Source: Verticillium longisporum (taxonomy: Eukaryota; Ascomycota; Sordariomycetes; Glomerellales; Plectosphaerellaceae). From it: DNA of 64,000 nucleotides. Below are positions 12,359 to 22,800 of the stretch, one piece after another. Location: contig JAETXT010000001.1 of NCBI GenBank assembly GCA_019188255.1, forward strand, positions 4,340,001-4,404,000. Direction: 5' to 3'. The translations under genes were made by a program, and so were the position numbers. Numbering within the stretch: the stretch's first letter is position 1; each line of letters begins with the position of its first letter. Below the pieces are notes generated by a model, which saw only the letters and a program-made list of their open reading frames with translations, was not told the origin of the DNA and ran no database searches.

Positions 12359-12465
12359 TTTTAATTGATTTACGGCGTTTGGGTTGAGGTTTTCCTCGGA
12401 ATGTTTGTCGGGTCGGGGTGAAGTGAACCACTCGCATGGGTGAACCACTCGCTTGTGGATTACGT

Positions 12466-14409
12466 TATAAGTATTTATTAATTCGCTCTTAAGATTAGAC
12501 TTAAAAGCATCGTCTACTCCTAGCTTATTAGAAATAGGATTATCTAATTCCGAGCTCTTAATAGGTTCTATTACTATTAAAAATTAATAATATCCCTTCT
12601 ATTAATCCCTATATACTTCCTATATACGTTTCTATTATTCTTTCGAATATTATTACTCCTTAGGAGAATACTTTATCGATCTATAATCTAGTTTAGAGTA
12701 TATCTAGTATTTATAAATTCTAGATAATTAATAATTATTAATTCTATATATTAATTATTCTCTATAATCTCCCTTTCTATTAGCTTAATAATATCCGCTC
12801 CTATAATATCTATTAATATAAAAGTACTTAAGTATTCTAATATTCTCCTCTACTTTTAATATACTCTTAAGCTATATAGATAATATATTAAAAGATCGTT
12901 CTAATCTTATTAATATAATCATTAGCTCTAGGATACTTTAAACTACTCTTAGAGTATTTATATAGAGATAAGTCTCTTCTTTAAATATAGGGCTAAGTAC
13001 TCTTTAGTATTATTAAAGCCTATCTAGAAGGATCTAGAGAACTTCTATTTATAGCTTTCCTATATTATTAGCTTCTATTACTATAGAATAGAACGTTATT
13101 AAGCTCTAATCTATATAATATTATGTTATATTAATCTTTAAATCGAATTATTATTTAATTATTAAATATATTTAATAGAGTCCTATATTCTAATTTATAT
13201 ATTCTAGGAAGAAAGTTTATATATATTCTAAAAATATATTTAATAAGAATATATAAAGCTATATATAATAGATTTATAATAGTTTATAAATATCTATAAA
13301 GATATATATTTTATTATTAAGGATATTATTAATCTCTTTAAAATAATTATTCTTTTTATTCTAGAATAATATAAATTATTTAATTATAGCTCTATTAATT
13401 AGTAAATTTATTAATTTATATAATAATAGAATATAATATTAAGCTAATAGGTTCTAAGTATTATTTAGAAATAAAGTCTTATTTCTTTATAATTAGAATA
13501 TAATCTCTTATTAATTAGATTATCTATTCTATTAATTAGATAATCCTAGAATTAAGGGCTATTAAGGATCTATCCTCCCTATTTATAGTTTTCGGATTTA
13601 AGATAGCTAAGCATTCCCTATAGATTATTATTTATTATCCTATTAATCTTACTATTCCTTTATTCTTTAGAATATTACATCCTAATTAATAATAATCGAT
13701 TTTATTATATTAAATATCTCTTCCTATAAAAGTATTAAGATTAATCTCTTTAATATCTTAATATTTACTACTCTTAGAAGAGGGATCCTATATTCTATTA
13801 GATATACCTTTAATATTTAAATAATCGTTATATTATAAGAATTAAAGTCCTCTTTAGTTTAGCTTTAGAAGTCTTTAATAAATGCCTCTAAGAAGTAAAC
13901 TCCCTTTATAATCCTATATATATTTATTATTTTAAGGATCTAAGTACTCTTAAGATCTATAGATATTAAATCTAGTAATCTAAGGAACCGTAATTCTACT
14001 CTATTAATAATAAAGTCGATATTGAGACCTTTCTTAACCTTCTATATTAAACGTAATATTCTAAGTTCCTCTAAAATACTATTAAATTCCTATTATATCT
14101 TTTTAGCGCTCTCTAGCTCTATTATAGAGCTATTACTATAATCCGAGGAGCTTATTATTATTAATTTTATTAAAGCTCTATTATAGCTAATTAACTATTC
14201 TATAGAGCTTCGTTTATTAGGGTTAATAGCTAGTAATATAGCTTAAGTAGTAATCTTAAGTATAGGAGTCCTAAGATACTCGAAGTAGATAATACTCCTA
14301 TAGATTATATAATAGAGGGTTTTTCTATTATTAAGCTCTTATAAGAGTCCTAAAATACTTAAAGTAAATAGTACTCTTATAATTACTTATAAAGCGTAAT
14401 TAATAAGCT
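12466..14409 (-). pseudogene. RIPped Copia internal region (5' part), third copy
   Basis: Minus-strand oriented. From 12,468 it runs parallel to 23,370-24,240, and its right part corresponds to 2,820-3,890 of the full-length plus-strand element. It abuts the LTR at 14,410 without the usual leader of about 94 bp, as if two elements shared one LTR. The left end is lost at transposon copy 1. No intact ORF. Confidence 0.7.
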
Positions 14410-14699
14410 TATTAAGAGGGCTTTACTACTTATATAAACCCTAATTTATTACTTTAGCTATGCCTAAGAGCTCTAAATAGATAGGGTAGGTAATATAAGA
14501 TTTATAATAGTTTATTAATACTATCTCTCTAAATTACTATTACTTATATAAATTAGATATACCTATCTAATTTACTAATTATATAAGCTATAAATTATAT
14601 ACTCCTAAGAGCTATAAATCCTAGCCCTAGTAATTACTATATCGGTAAATCCTATATAGTAATTACCGACCTAGATAATCCCCTAATATTAATTTAATA
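14410..14699 (-). repeat. RIPped Copia LTR (3' LTR of the second element)
   Basis: A minus-strand copy of the 287-290 bp LTR. The sequence on its right (14,700 onward) equals what lies just upstream of the 3' LTR at 9,895, so it is the 3' LTR of the element running in from 24,652. On its left it joins element-internal sequence directly. Confidence 0.8.
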
Positions 14700-14831
14700 T
14701 TAGCTATCTTTTCTTTATAAATAGGATTACCTAAGGGATTAATATTAGGCTCTATTACTTAGGTTAATAGCTACTCTAATACGCTTATAATCCTCTAGTC
14801 TCTAGTATATTAGATCTATTATCCTAGTCTA

Positions 14832-14836
14832 TAAAA

Positions 14837-14880
<44 letters not shown>
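14832..14880. repeat. AAAT tetranucleotide microsatellite
   Basis: About twelve tandem AAAT units just beside the 3' LTR of the second Copia element. The corresponding plus-strand stretch near 9,750 has only a few units, so it expanded after insertion. Confidence 0.9.
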
Positions 14881-15714
14881 AATAGGAGAATAATAGATAG
14901 AATAAGGAAAAACGTAGCTTAATATTACTATTCCCGTAAATGCTAAATCCCTAATCCCTAGTACTACGGATTAATTAAACTAGCTACTAAATAGCTTTCT
15001 AAGGAAACGAATTAAGTTATAATTAAATAATAAGAATAGGCTTTTAAACCCTTTAATAAAAGAAATAAATAATAATTAAATAATATAATAGCTAATTAAA
15101 TAGTACTCTTATAATAGCTAGATATAAGCTCCTAAAGTCTCTAAATCGCTAATATATTAATAAAGGGTAGAAGAATAATTATTATTACCCCTTTTATTAG
15201 CTTTCTTAATAGGAATAATAGAATTAAACTACCTTTAATAGGAATAATAGAATTAAACCGCTTAAATAGAATTAATAGATCCTATTAAGCTAGTTTAATA
15301 AATACTATATTCTATAAATCTATATATCTAATTAATAAATTATAATAATTCTATTCCTTTTACTTTTCCTCTTCCCTATAATAATTCTTTATTTTAAGAT
15401 TAGCTAGCTTAATCTACTATTTTAGAGCTTCGACGATTAGTAAATCCCCCTTTTTACTACTCTCTTTCTCCCTCTCTTTCTCTCTCTCTCTCTCTCGATA
15501 ATGCCTCCTAAGCGCAAAGCCCCTATACCTATTACCCCTCCTATTAAGAGAGTAGCTAAGTATAAGAATATAGGTAGTATTAATTATAGGAGCTATTAAT
15601 CCTAGTAACGTAATCCACAAGCGAGTGGTTCACCCATGCGAGTGGTTCACTTCACCCCGACCCGACAAACATTCCGAGGAAAACCTCAACCCAAACGCCG
15701 TAAATCAATTAAAA

Positions 15715-16224
15715 TCACTCCTCCTCGTCTTTTGCAGACGATGAGATAGCTACCTGACAAGTTCTCGCGTTGTGGCCGGTCTTCCCGCATACGCTACAGC
15801 ATCGTTTCTTCGGCTGGGACCACGACGCGGGACCCGGGTTCTGCAGCGTTTCCTCTTTTATCTGGATATCTACTTCCTTCTGAGCAATCTTGTCCTGTCC
15901 CTCGCCTACAGCCATGCTTCCTCCTTCCCGGAGACGTAGCTTTTTGGCCCTCCGGCGTCGGCTTAGTGTAGCATTTTCCTCTCGAAGGATCATAACCTCT
16001 GACTTCAAAAGAGCGATCTGGTGCATAACACCCCGCGTCCCCTTCGCAAGATAGTCAACAGCATCTAAAATTGACGTTGGGGAGCTTCCCTGGTGGCGTG
16101 AGATTCGCCCTTTGATGAAGTCAGTCTGGGAACCTGCCTCGAGCAGGTTAGTGGGCGTCTTAGAGACCCAAGAATCACGCTCCCCGTGGGACGTCCCCGG
16201 AGGCGTCGTCGTCCTCAACCTCAC
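15715..16224 (-). CDS. Transposase C-terminal ORF2 with zinc knuckle (copy 2)
   Basis: Identical in sequence to ORF2 of copy 1 (169 codons, GTG at the left edge of the open frame, coiled coil, C-x2-C-x4-H-x4-C knuckle at the end). In this copy the frame stays open upstream through SKLDV, NPETV and FRGAGLVP back to the A6 run. That overlap with ORF1 is the arrangement expected of a frameshift-expressed extension. Confidence 0.75.
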   Translation of the reverse strand: MRLRTTTPPGTSHGERDSWVSKTPTNLLEAGSQTDFIKGRISRHQGSSPTSILDAVDYLAKGTRGVMHQIALLKSEVMILREENATLSRRRRAKKLRLREGGSMAVGEGQDKIAQKEVDIQIKEETLQNPGPASWSQPKKRCCSVCGKTGHNARTCQVAISSSAKDEEE

Positions 16225-17369
16225 ATCCAGCTTTGACAGGACTGTTTCCGGGTTATGGGGGACAAGCCCCGCTCCTCGAAAGCCTCCCTGGATGTTTTTT
16301 CTGTCATTGCTTGCTGAAATGCAGCCGAAAACGCCGGGAAGAAGTCCTCTTTGCTGATGTGCGTTGTACCCGCCCTCATCCTATCCTCGATTTGCCGACC
16401 GTATGCTTTCTTTAGTGGGCCAAAACACCCAACATCGAGAGGCTGGAGTAGATGTGACGAATGAGGAGGCATACAGAGTGTGATGATGTTGTTCTCCTTG
16501 CAGTAGAGTTCGAAGTCGACCGAGTGGTGACTTTCGTGGCCATCCAGGATCAGTAGGCGATAACCGCCCGAAGTACGGGACTTTGTATGCCTGTCAAAAT
16601 GCCGAATCCATTCCAGACCAATATCATTCGTCGTCCAGCCGTTTGGAGATGTTGCGATTCTCCAGTCGCGAGAAATCGCGTCGTCCTGGTACCAGCTCGA
16701 GAGGTGGTACTTGCCCGAAACCACGATGAACGGCGGGACGGAGAAACCCAACGCGCCAACGCCCTGGATCACCGTAACCCATTCCCGGTTGCCTGGCTGC
16801 CTCATCTTCACATTGGACCGTCTTTCCGAACTGGTCACGACCATTCCGTTGGCGATAACGCCCATCTGGAAGCCGGTCTCGTCAAAGTTGTACATGTCAG
16901 CCTCTTGGATGCCGTACTTGGCGATCATGTTATGCACGAGGCGGAACCACGCGTTTATCGCGTCCGGATCTTCGCATTGGGCCCTCTTGTAGTCGTACTT
17001 GCGAAAGAAACGCGTCCGGAGCTCTGGTTGCCGTTTGACGAAGTTTGCGGCCCAGTTCTTCCCGACGCGTGGCGCGTCACGGTCGGCAAGCAGGCGATTC
17101 GCCATATCTCCGACCTCACCCAACCGGGGAGGGTAAGATCGCGCATCTAGGTCAAGGATATATTCGACAATAGTTTTCTCTTCTAGTACTGTTAATTTGG
17201 CAGAATTGGGCGGGCTTTCGCGTCGGGAGGGTTTGCCCTTCTGGCGTCGGAGGAGCGTCGTTAAGGGGACGGTGTAGATCCTCGCAGCACTCCGGGCGCT
17301 TAGGTTCGGGTCATTGTCCATAGCTTGGATAGCAAGGAATAATTGACCTTCTTTTGAAAGAGTCTCCAT
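16221..17369 (-). CDS. Fot1-type DDE transposase, ORF1 (copy 2)
   Basis: 382 residues, the same protein as in copy 1 through GLSP, then ITRKQSCQSWM before TGA. The triad D163, D276, D312 is intact. This copy has five C near 16,257, so a single -1 shift anywhere from the A6 run (opposite strand of 16,295-16,300) onward joins it to ORF2. The two frames overlap until the stop, where ATGTGA contains both the last codon of ORF1 and the first shown codon of ORF2. Of the three copies this one looks closest to functional. Confidence 0.9.
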   Translation of the reverse strand: METLSKEGQLFLAIQAMDNDPNLSARSAARIYTVPLTTLLRRQKGKPSRRESPPNSAKLTVLEEKTIVEYILDLDARSYPPRLGEVGDMANRLLADRDAPRVGKNWAANFVKRQPELRTRFFRKYDYKRAQCEDPDAINAWFRLVHNMIAKYGIQEADMYNFDETGFQMGVIANGMVVTSSERRSNVKMRQPGNREWVTVIQGVGALGFSVPPFIVVSGKYHLSSWYQDDAISRDWRIATSPNGWTTNDIGLEWIRHFDRHTKSRTSGGYRLLILDGHESHHSVDFELYCKENNIITLCMPPHSSHLLQPLDVGCFGPLKKAYGRQIEDRMRAGTTHISKEDFFPAFSAAFQQAMTEKTSREAFEERGLSPITRKQSCQSWM

Positions 17370-18215
17370 CGCGGGCGGAGGTGGAATCTGTAGAATTCAG
17401 GTGTAGGTCGTGGGCCCGGGCGAAGTGAACCACTCGCTTGGGTGAACCACTCGCTTGTGGATTACGTTATATAATATATATATATAGTAATATTCGTAAA
17501 GTCCCCTATTTAGGGAATTTAAAGTCTTATTTTATTAATAAGTTAATTAAAACTAATACTAATAGCGTATACTATAATCTAGAGCCTAAGGGTTCCTATT
17601 ACTATAAGTATACCTCTAAGTACTCTTATAAACTAATATAAGCTTCTATAATTTCTATTTCCGATATCTATAGCTCTAATAATTATTATCTATAGTCTAG
17701 TTAGGGCGTTTAAGCCTATTATAAAGTTTTTAATTACTTAGGATAAGAATAATAAATTAATAAGCTCTCTTCTCCATTATTTCCTTAATTATCTAATTAT
17801 ATAATTAATTAATAAAGGATATAGGATATAGAGAAATAGTATACTATTATTAAAGGTATATTATTAATTATTAAAGAGGAGGAGGCTAAAGGGGGTAATA
17901 ACTTTAATAAAGACTTCGATAGTCTTAATAATACTAAGTATAAAGCGGCTAAGCGGGCTATAGCTTTATAGCTCTTTAATTACCTCTAATAGGACTCGCT
18001 AGAATAGTTAAACTTAGATTTTTCGGATTCCGAGGCCTAGTCCGCTTTATAGATCGGTTATTTTATTATTTTATTAATTATAGAGTTATCGTTTTTACTT
18101 CTAGAATAACGTGCATGATAAGCAAGTGGGCCAAACAAGCAAGTGGGCCACCTGACCACGACCATGCGACGACAGCAGCATCCCGGTGAACCCTAACGCC
18201 TTAAATCAATTGAAA

Positions 18216-18758
18216 CTACTTGAAATCCTCTTCTTCAGAAGCCCTCGTCTCCAGCTGACAAGTTCGCGCATTATGTCCAGGCTCGCCGCAGACACCGCAG
18301 CGCCGTTTCTTCGTCCCGTCCCTTGGTTGGCGACTGCTTCTCTGACGCGTTTCCTCATTTATCTGGACCTGAACCTCGATATTGGTTTGTATCTCCTGTC
18401 CCTCACCTAGAGTTAGACTCCCTCCTTGCCTGAGACGTGTTTTCTTAGCTCTCCGACGCTTGCTGAGTGTCGCGTTCTCGTCTCGAAGGATCTGGTTCTC
18501 CGACTTCAATAGGGCGAGTTGATGCATGATTCCACGCGTCCCCTTGGTAAAGTGGTCTATAGCGTTAAGAATCGACGTCGGAGAGCTTCCTTGGTGTCGG
18601 GCGATTCGACCTTTAATAAACTCTGACTGACAGCTAGCTTCAATCGGGTTGTGAGGCGTTTGGGAGACCCAAGGTTCTGATGTATCGGGGACCCCCTCGA
18701 CGGGCGTCGGTGTCCGTAGCTTCACATCCAGCTTTGAAACCACAATTTCGGGGCTCAT
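18216..18758 (-). CDS. Transposase C-terminal ORF2 with zinc knuckle (copy 3)
   Basis: 180 codons. It starts at a real ATG (MSPEIVVSKLDV) and overlaps ORF1 by 119 bp in a different frame. It has the same architecture as in copies 1/2: SEFIKGRIARHQGSS, coiled coil LLKSENQILRDENATLSKRR, and a final zinc knuckle CGVCGEPGHNARTC, then an acidic end. The ATG would allow independent translation, but the frame remains open upstream through FRGAGLVP, which argues for an originally fused protein. Confidence 0.75.
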   Translation of the reverse strand: MSPEIVVSKLDVKLRTPTPVEGVPDTSEPWVSQTPHNPIEASCQSEFIKGRIARHQGSSPTSILNAIDHFTKGTRGIMHQLALLKSENQILRDENATLSKRRRAKKTRLRQGGSLTLGEGQEIQTNIEVQVQINEETRQRSSRQPRDGTKKRRCGVCGEPGHNARTCQLETRASEEEDFK

Positions 18759-19869
18759 TGGGACAAGCCCAGCACCTCTGAACCCCCTTGATATTCCTTT
18801 CCGTCATAGCTTCTTTGAAAGCTGCGAAAAACGCGGGAAAGAAGTCCTCCTTCGTGATGTGGCTTGTACCTGCCCTCATCTTCTTCTCAATTTGCCGACC
18901 GTAGGCCTGCTTTAGCGGGCCAAAACAGCCAACATCAAGAGGTTGAAGTAGGTGAGATGAATGGGGAGGCATGCATAGCGTAATGATGTTGTTTTCCTTG
19001 CAGTAGAGCTCGAACTCAACGGAATGGTGACTTTGGTGCCCATCTAGGATAAGGAGGCGATATCCGGCCGACCGACGGGGCTTGGTATGCTTGTCAAAAT
19101 GCTGAATCCATTCTAGACCTTTCTCATTTGTTGTCCAGCCTTTGTCTGTCGTAGCGATTACCCAGTCGTGAGGTAGAGGGCTGTCTTCGTACCAGCTTGA
19201 GAGGTGATTTTTGCCCGCCATAATGATGAACGGCGGGACACACCACCCGTCTGCGCCAACGCCTTGGATCACTGTCACCCATTCCCGACCTCCTGGTTGG
19301 ACCATTTTCGTATTAGAACGTCTTTCGGCGTTCGTAACGACCATTCCGGACCCGATAACGCCCATCATAAACCCAGTCTCATCGAAGTTATAGATATCAG
19401 GCTCCGCGATACCGTATTTGGCGATTGTGTTCTTTACGAGCGCGAACCAATCGCGAATTGCCTCGGGATCTTCGCATTGGGCTCTCTGATAGTCATATCT
19501 GCGAAAGAAACGCGTCTTAAGCTCTGGTTGTCGCCTGACGAAGTTTGAGGCCCAGCGCTTCCCGACACTCGGCGCGTCGCGGTCGGCTAGCAGTCGATTA
19601 GCCATATCTTCAACCTCACAAAGCCGGGGAGGAAATGCTCGGGAATTTAGCTCAAGTATGTATTGAACAATCGTTAACTCCTCGAGCTCCGTCAAATTTC
19701 GATTGAGGGGGATCCTGTCGCGTTGCGAAGTAATACCGCGTAGTCGACGCGTCAAGGTCATTCGGGGAACACCAAAGATATTTGTCGCAGCGCGTATACT
19801 GAGATCTGGGTCATTTTGAATAGCCTGAAGAGCAAGCTGTAATTGACGTTCTTGTGAGGGCGGAGACAT
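18640..19869 (-). CDS. Fot1-type DDE transposase, ORF1 (copy 3)
   Basis: 409 residues starting at ATG. It is similar along its length to the copy 1/2 transposase, with an N-terminal helix-turn-helix, a CENP-B-like segment (MANRLLADRDAP) and a DDE_1 domain with NFDETGF, LLILDGHQSHH and LLQPLDVGCFGP (DD35D). After TERNIKG the frame is lost in a G5 run near 18,787. The last 45 or so residues are out-of-frame sequence, while the true continuation FRGAGLVPMSPEIVVSKLDV lies in the other frame (ORF2). Confidence 0.88.
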   Translation of the reverse strand: MSPPSQERQLQLALQAIQNDPDLSIRAATNIFGVPRMTLTRRLRGITSQRDRIPLNRNLTELEELTIVQYILELNSRAFPPRLCEVEDMANRLLADRDAPSVGKRWASNFVRRQPELKTRFFRRYDYQRAQCEDPEAIRDWFALVKNTIAKYGIAEPDIYNFDETGFMMGVIGSGMVVTNAERRSNTKMVQPGGREWVTVIQGVGADGWCVPPFIIMAGKNHLSSWYEDSPLPHDWVIATTDKGWTTNEKGLEWIQHFDKHTKPRRSAGYRLLILDGHQSHHSVEFELYCKENNIITLCMPPHSSHLLQPLDVGCFGPLKQAYGRQIEKKMRAGTSHITKEDFFPAFFAAFKEAMTERNIKGVQRCWACPNEPRNCGFKAGCEATDTDARRGGPRYIRTLGLPNASQPD

Positions 19870-22800
19870 CGTTGTTGGTGGAGGAATTAATGGTTAACGT
19901 AAGAAGGTCGCGTTTTCGTCGTCAGGTGGCCCACTTGCTTGTTTGGCCCACTTGCTTATCATGCACGTTACTCGTTTTTAAGCTTTACTATATTTTTATT
20001 AATATTAATTACCTTTACCCCTTAATTATTCTTTTTTTAATATTTAATTTATCCTTTAATCTTAATTATAACTTTATTAGAGCTTATTAATGCTTCTAAT
20101 ATTTAGTTTAATACTCCCTTAATTATTAAATCTATAGGGTTATCGCTTCTAGCGATTTAATAAATTTCATCGATTTCGTATTCTTTATAGCTTTATTATA
20201 ATACTATAAGATCTATTATTAAGTATTTCTCTACTATTATACTTAATTAAATAAAGTATTAATAGAACGAGTAGCTATTAGTATAGATAATTATCTATAG
20301 GAGTAGTAATTCTAAGTATTTATAGATCTCTTAGAGTATCTATTTAAGGATATAAGCTATATTAAAGCTACTAATTATTATATAGATCTTATTAATTAGA
20401 ACTAAATATATAACCTATTTATATTTAATAGATTATTAATAGAGGATATTATTATATATTATAAAAGCATTCTCTTAATTATTAGAATATTTATTATTTA
20501 GGAGGATAATAAATCCGATCTATAAATTAAGGTCTTTATTATTAATAAAGGAGCTATTAATAAATATATAAAGTTAAGCTATTAAGAGATCTAAGTATAT
20601 ATAATTTAGGCTATAGCCTATATTAGCGATCTACTATTATATATATTTATTAAGCCGTTTAAAGTTATCCTCCTATAGGTTCTTAGCTTAGGCTATAATA
20701 GAGAAATCGAAGGCTACCTCTAATTAATAGATTAAAGTAATATAAGTACTATAAGCTCTTTAAATAATATATTCCTATTCTAAGCTCGCTATCCCTAGGG
20801 TTACTAGCTCTAAGCAATTACTTTAGCCTTTCTATTAAATTATAAGATCTTTAATTCTAATTTTAATAATATAGCTATTAAAGATATTATTAGATCCTAT
20901 ATTAAGGATAGAAGTAGGCTTTACTTAGAAGTTAGCGCTTTCGAGCTCTATTTATTCCTTTTATATAAATATAGGCTCTCCGAGGTTAAAGGTATCGTTA
21001 ATCTATATATCCTAATTAGCCTAAAGCTCTCTCTAGCTCTAGTTAAGAGTAAATATAGATTATAGCCTATTAGAATAGTATTTAAGTACTCTCTATAATA
21101 GCATTAATAGGTTATAAACTAATAGAGACCTAACTCTATAATATTATAGAGCGGCTTTATAATATAGAAGACGATTCCTTCTAGGTATCTATATTATAGC
21201 TCCTTAGGAATATATAAGAGAATATTATATAATAGATCTATAGTACTTTAAATATAGGCTTAATTAATATTATAGAGTATTAATTAATAGCTATATTATT
21301 ATAATATTAAAGTAATTACTAGGATTAATTATTAACTAAAGTATATAATCGTAAGCGATTATATTAATAAGGTTATCTTCTCCTAATTATTATATCCTTA
21401 AACTATTAATCTTAACTTCTTATATAAGACTTATAAGAGGCCTTTTACTTCTCTTATAAGCTAATATCTAAAGATCTTAATACTAGGAAATATAGATCTC
21501 CTAATTAGTATAATTACTCTAGTTACTAGGAGTAAATCGATTTCCTCCTAATTAGATTATTTAAATAGCTTCCTAGGGGTTATTATTCTACTTTTATTAT
21601 ATAGTTTAATAGCTAAATTATAACCCTATTACTCCCTTTTAATAATAGATTAGTATTCGATCTATAAAGTCTTAATTATATTACTTTTTCGATCTATAAA
21701 AGCTATTTATAATAGATTTATAGTATTTATTAACTTCTTAGGTCTCTTATATTATTATAGTAGAATTAGCTCTAAGTATTTAAATAGTTCTAGGGTCCTT
21801 AGAGTTTAGACTACTATTATCTCCCTAGTCTCTTAATCTAGCGATCTATTATATAGCTTAATATATATTCCTCTAAACTCTATTAAGCTATTAATTATTT
21901 CTATTATAACTATTATATTAGATATTAATATAACTTTATAAGGATTAATCTATTTCTCCTATTCTCGGAATATAAGAATATCGCTTCCTAGCTCTAGCGA
22001 TCTTAATAGTAATTACTTAGTATTTAGTCTATTATAGGTATTAAGAGTATTATTAACCTTCTATTTAGTAATTATTCGCTAAAGCTCTACTATTACTTTA
22101 TTAATTACTTTAATATACTATATTTAAATTATAATAAGCGCTAAGTTAATAATAATCCTAAGTATTACCCCGAATATAAGTAATATAAGTATTAATTTAT
22201 TAAGCTTAATAGTATCGTTTATTACCTTTATAGCTCCTTAAAGTAATAATTCTAGGCTCGTATTATAAGACTCTACTTTTAAGATCTTATATACTCTATA
22301 AATTAGCTTATAATAGCTTTTAACTTTATTAATTAATTAATAGGCCTTTATAGGGATCTAATAATAGATTATATTTAGGAAGTATACTTCTACTTTAAAT
22401 TCTATAAAAGTAAAGTTTATTCTAATATTAATAGTTACGATATCTAGAGGCCTAAGATAGGTATTTAATTAATATTTCTTAAGGGCTTCCTATATTATAT
22501 AAGCTATAAAATTAGGAATAAAAGTTATAGACTAGAATCCTATATTTATATTAATTATATAAAGAATAAGCTTTCTATTTAAATATATAATATTAATTAA
22601 AATCTTATAATTAAAATCGATATTTAACTTTAAAATAAACTTAAAGTATTATAGAGATTTCCCTTTAATCTAATAATAATAATAGAAGTAATTTATTAGC
22701 TCTAGAATATCTTAATTTATATTTTAATTTATTCTCTAGAATAAATTCTATAGCTTTTCTATAGATAAATAACTAAACCGCTTATAAATATATTAGAGCT

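Larger units (their letters stand above)
10607..12465 (+). mobile_element. Fot1/pogo-type DNA transposon, copy 1
   Basis: A 1,859-bp GC-balanced block with sharp edges in AT-rich DNA. The terminal inverted repeats begin ACGTAATCCACAAGCGAGTG and extend over about 50 bp. A TA sits on each side (10,605-10,606 and 12,466-12,467), as for Tc1/mariner/pogo insertions. Each TIR holds two copies of AAGCGAGTGGTTCAC spaced 17 bp apart, likely transposase-binding sites. It encodes a transposase ORF and a downstream ORF in another frame. It is almost identical to copy 2 in the opposite orientation and shows no RIP. Confidence 0.93.
15608..17467 (-). mobile_element. Fot1/pogo-type DNA transposon, copy 2
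   Basis: It is 1,860 bp, in reverse orientation to copy 1 and almost identical to it. The differences I saw are one coding substitution (Q63 to E) and one extra C in a C run. It has the same TIRs and 17-bp-spaced repeats, with TA on each side (15,606-15,607 and 17,468-17,469). It lies inside the second Copia element: the flanks join to match 9,005-9,080 of the first element, so this insertion is in place. No sign of RIP. Confidence 0.93.
15501..18052 (+). pseudogene. Antisense ORF remnant of the second Copia element, split by a transposon
   Basis: The element is on the minus strand, but here the plus strand starts with ATG and reads MPPKRKAPIPITPPIKRV, with a CT-rich stretch just upstream. 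After transposon copy 2 (15,608-17,467) plus-strand coding character resumes: VYYNLEPKGSYYYKYTSKYS near 17,580, where Y may replace RIPped C, R or H codons. The end reads EEEAKGGNNFNKDFDSLNN, then KYKAAKRAIAL and DFSDSEA, near 17,870-18,040. Interspersed TAG/TAA fit CAG/CAA-to-stop RIP changes. The product is unknown; the frame across the insertion is not proven. Confidence 0.4.
18109..19968 (-). mobile_element. Fot1/pogo-type DNA transposon, divergent copy 3
   Basis: 1,860 bp, the same length and layout as copies 1 and 2 but a different subfamily. The TIRs begin ACGTGCATGATAAGCAAGTG and hold two AAGCAAGTGGGCCA units, again spaced 17 bp. A TA flanks each end (18,107-18,108, 19,969-19,970). 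The empty site is visible in the first Copia element near 8,440-8,450. GC-balanced and un-RIPped inside RIPped DNA. Confidence 0.92.

Noticed and set aside
12466..15607. Inversion by recombination between transposon copies 1 and 2
   Set aside because: The two flanks of copy 2 join to match an uninterrupted stretch of the first Copia element, so the segment next to it is in its original orientation.
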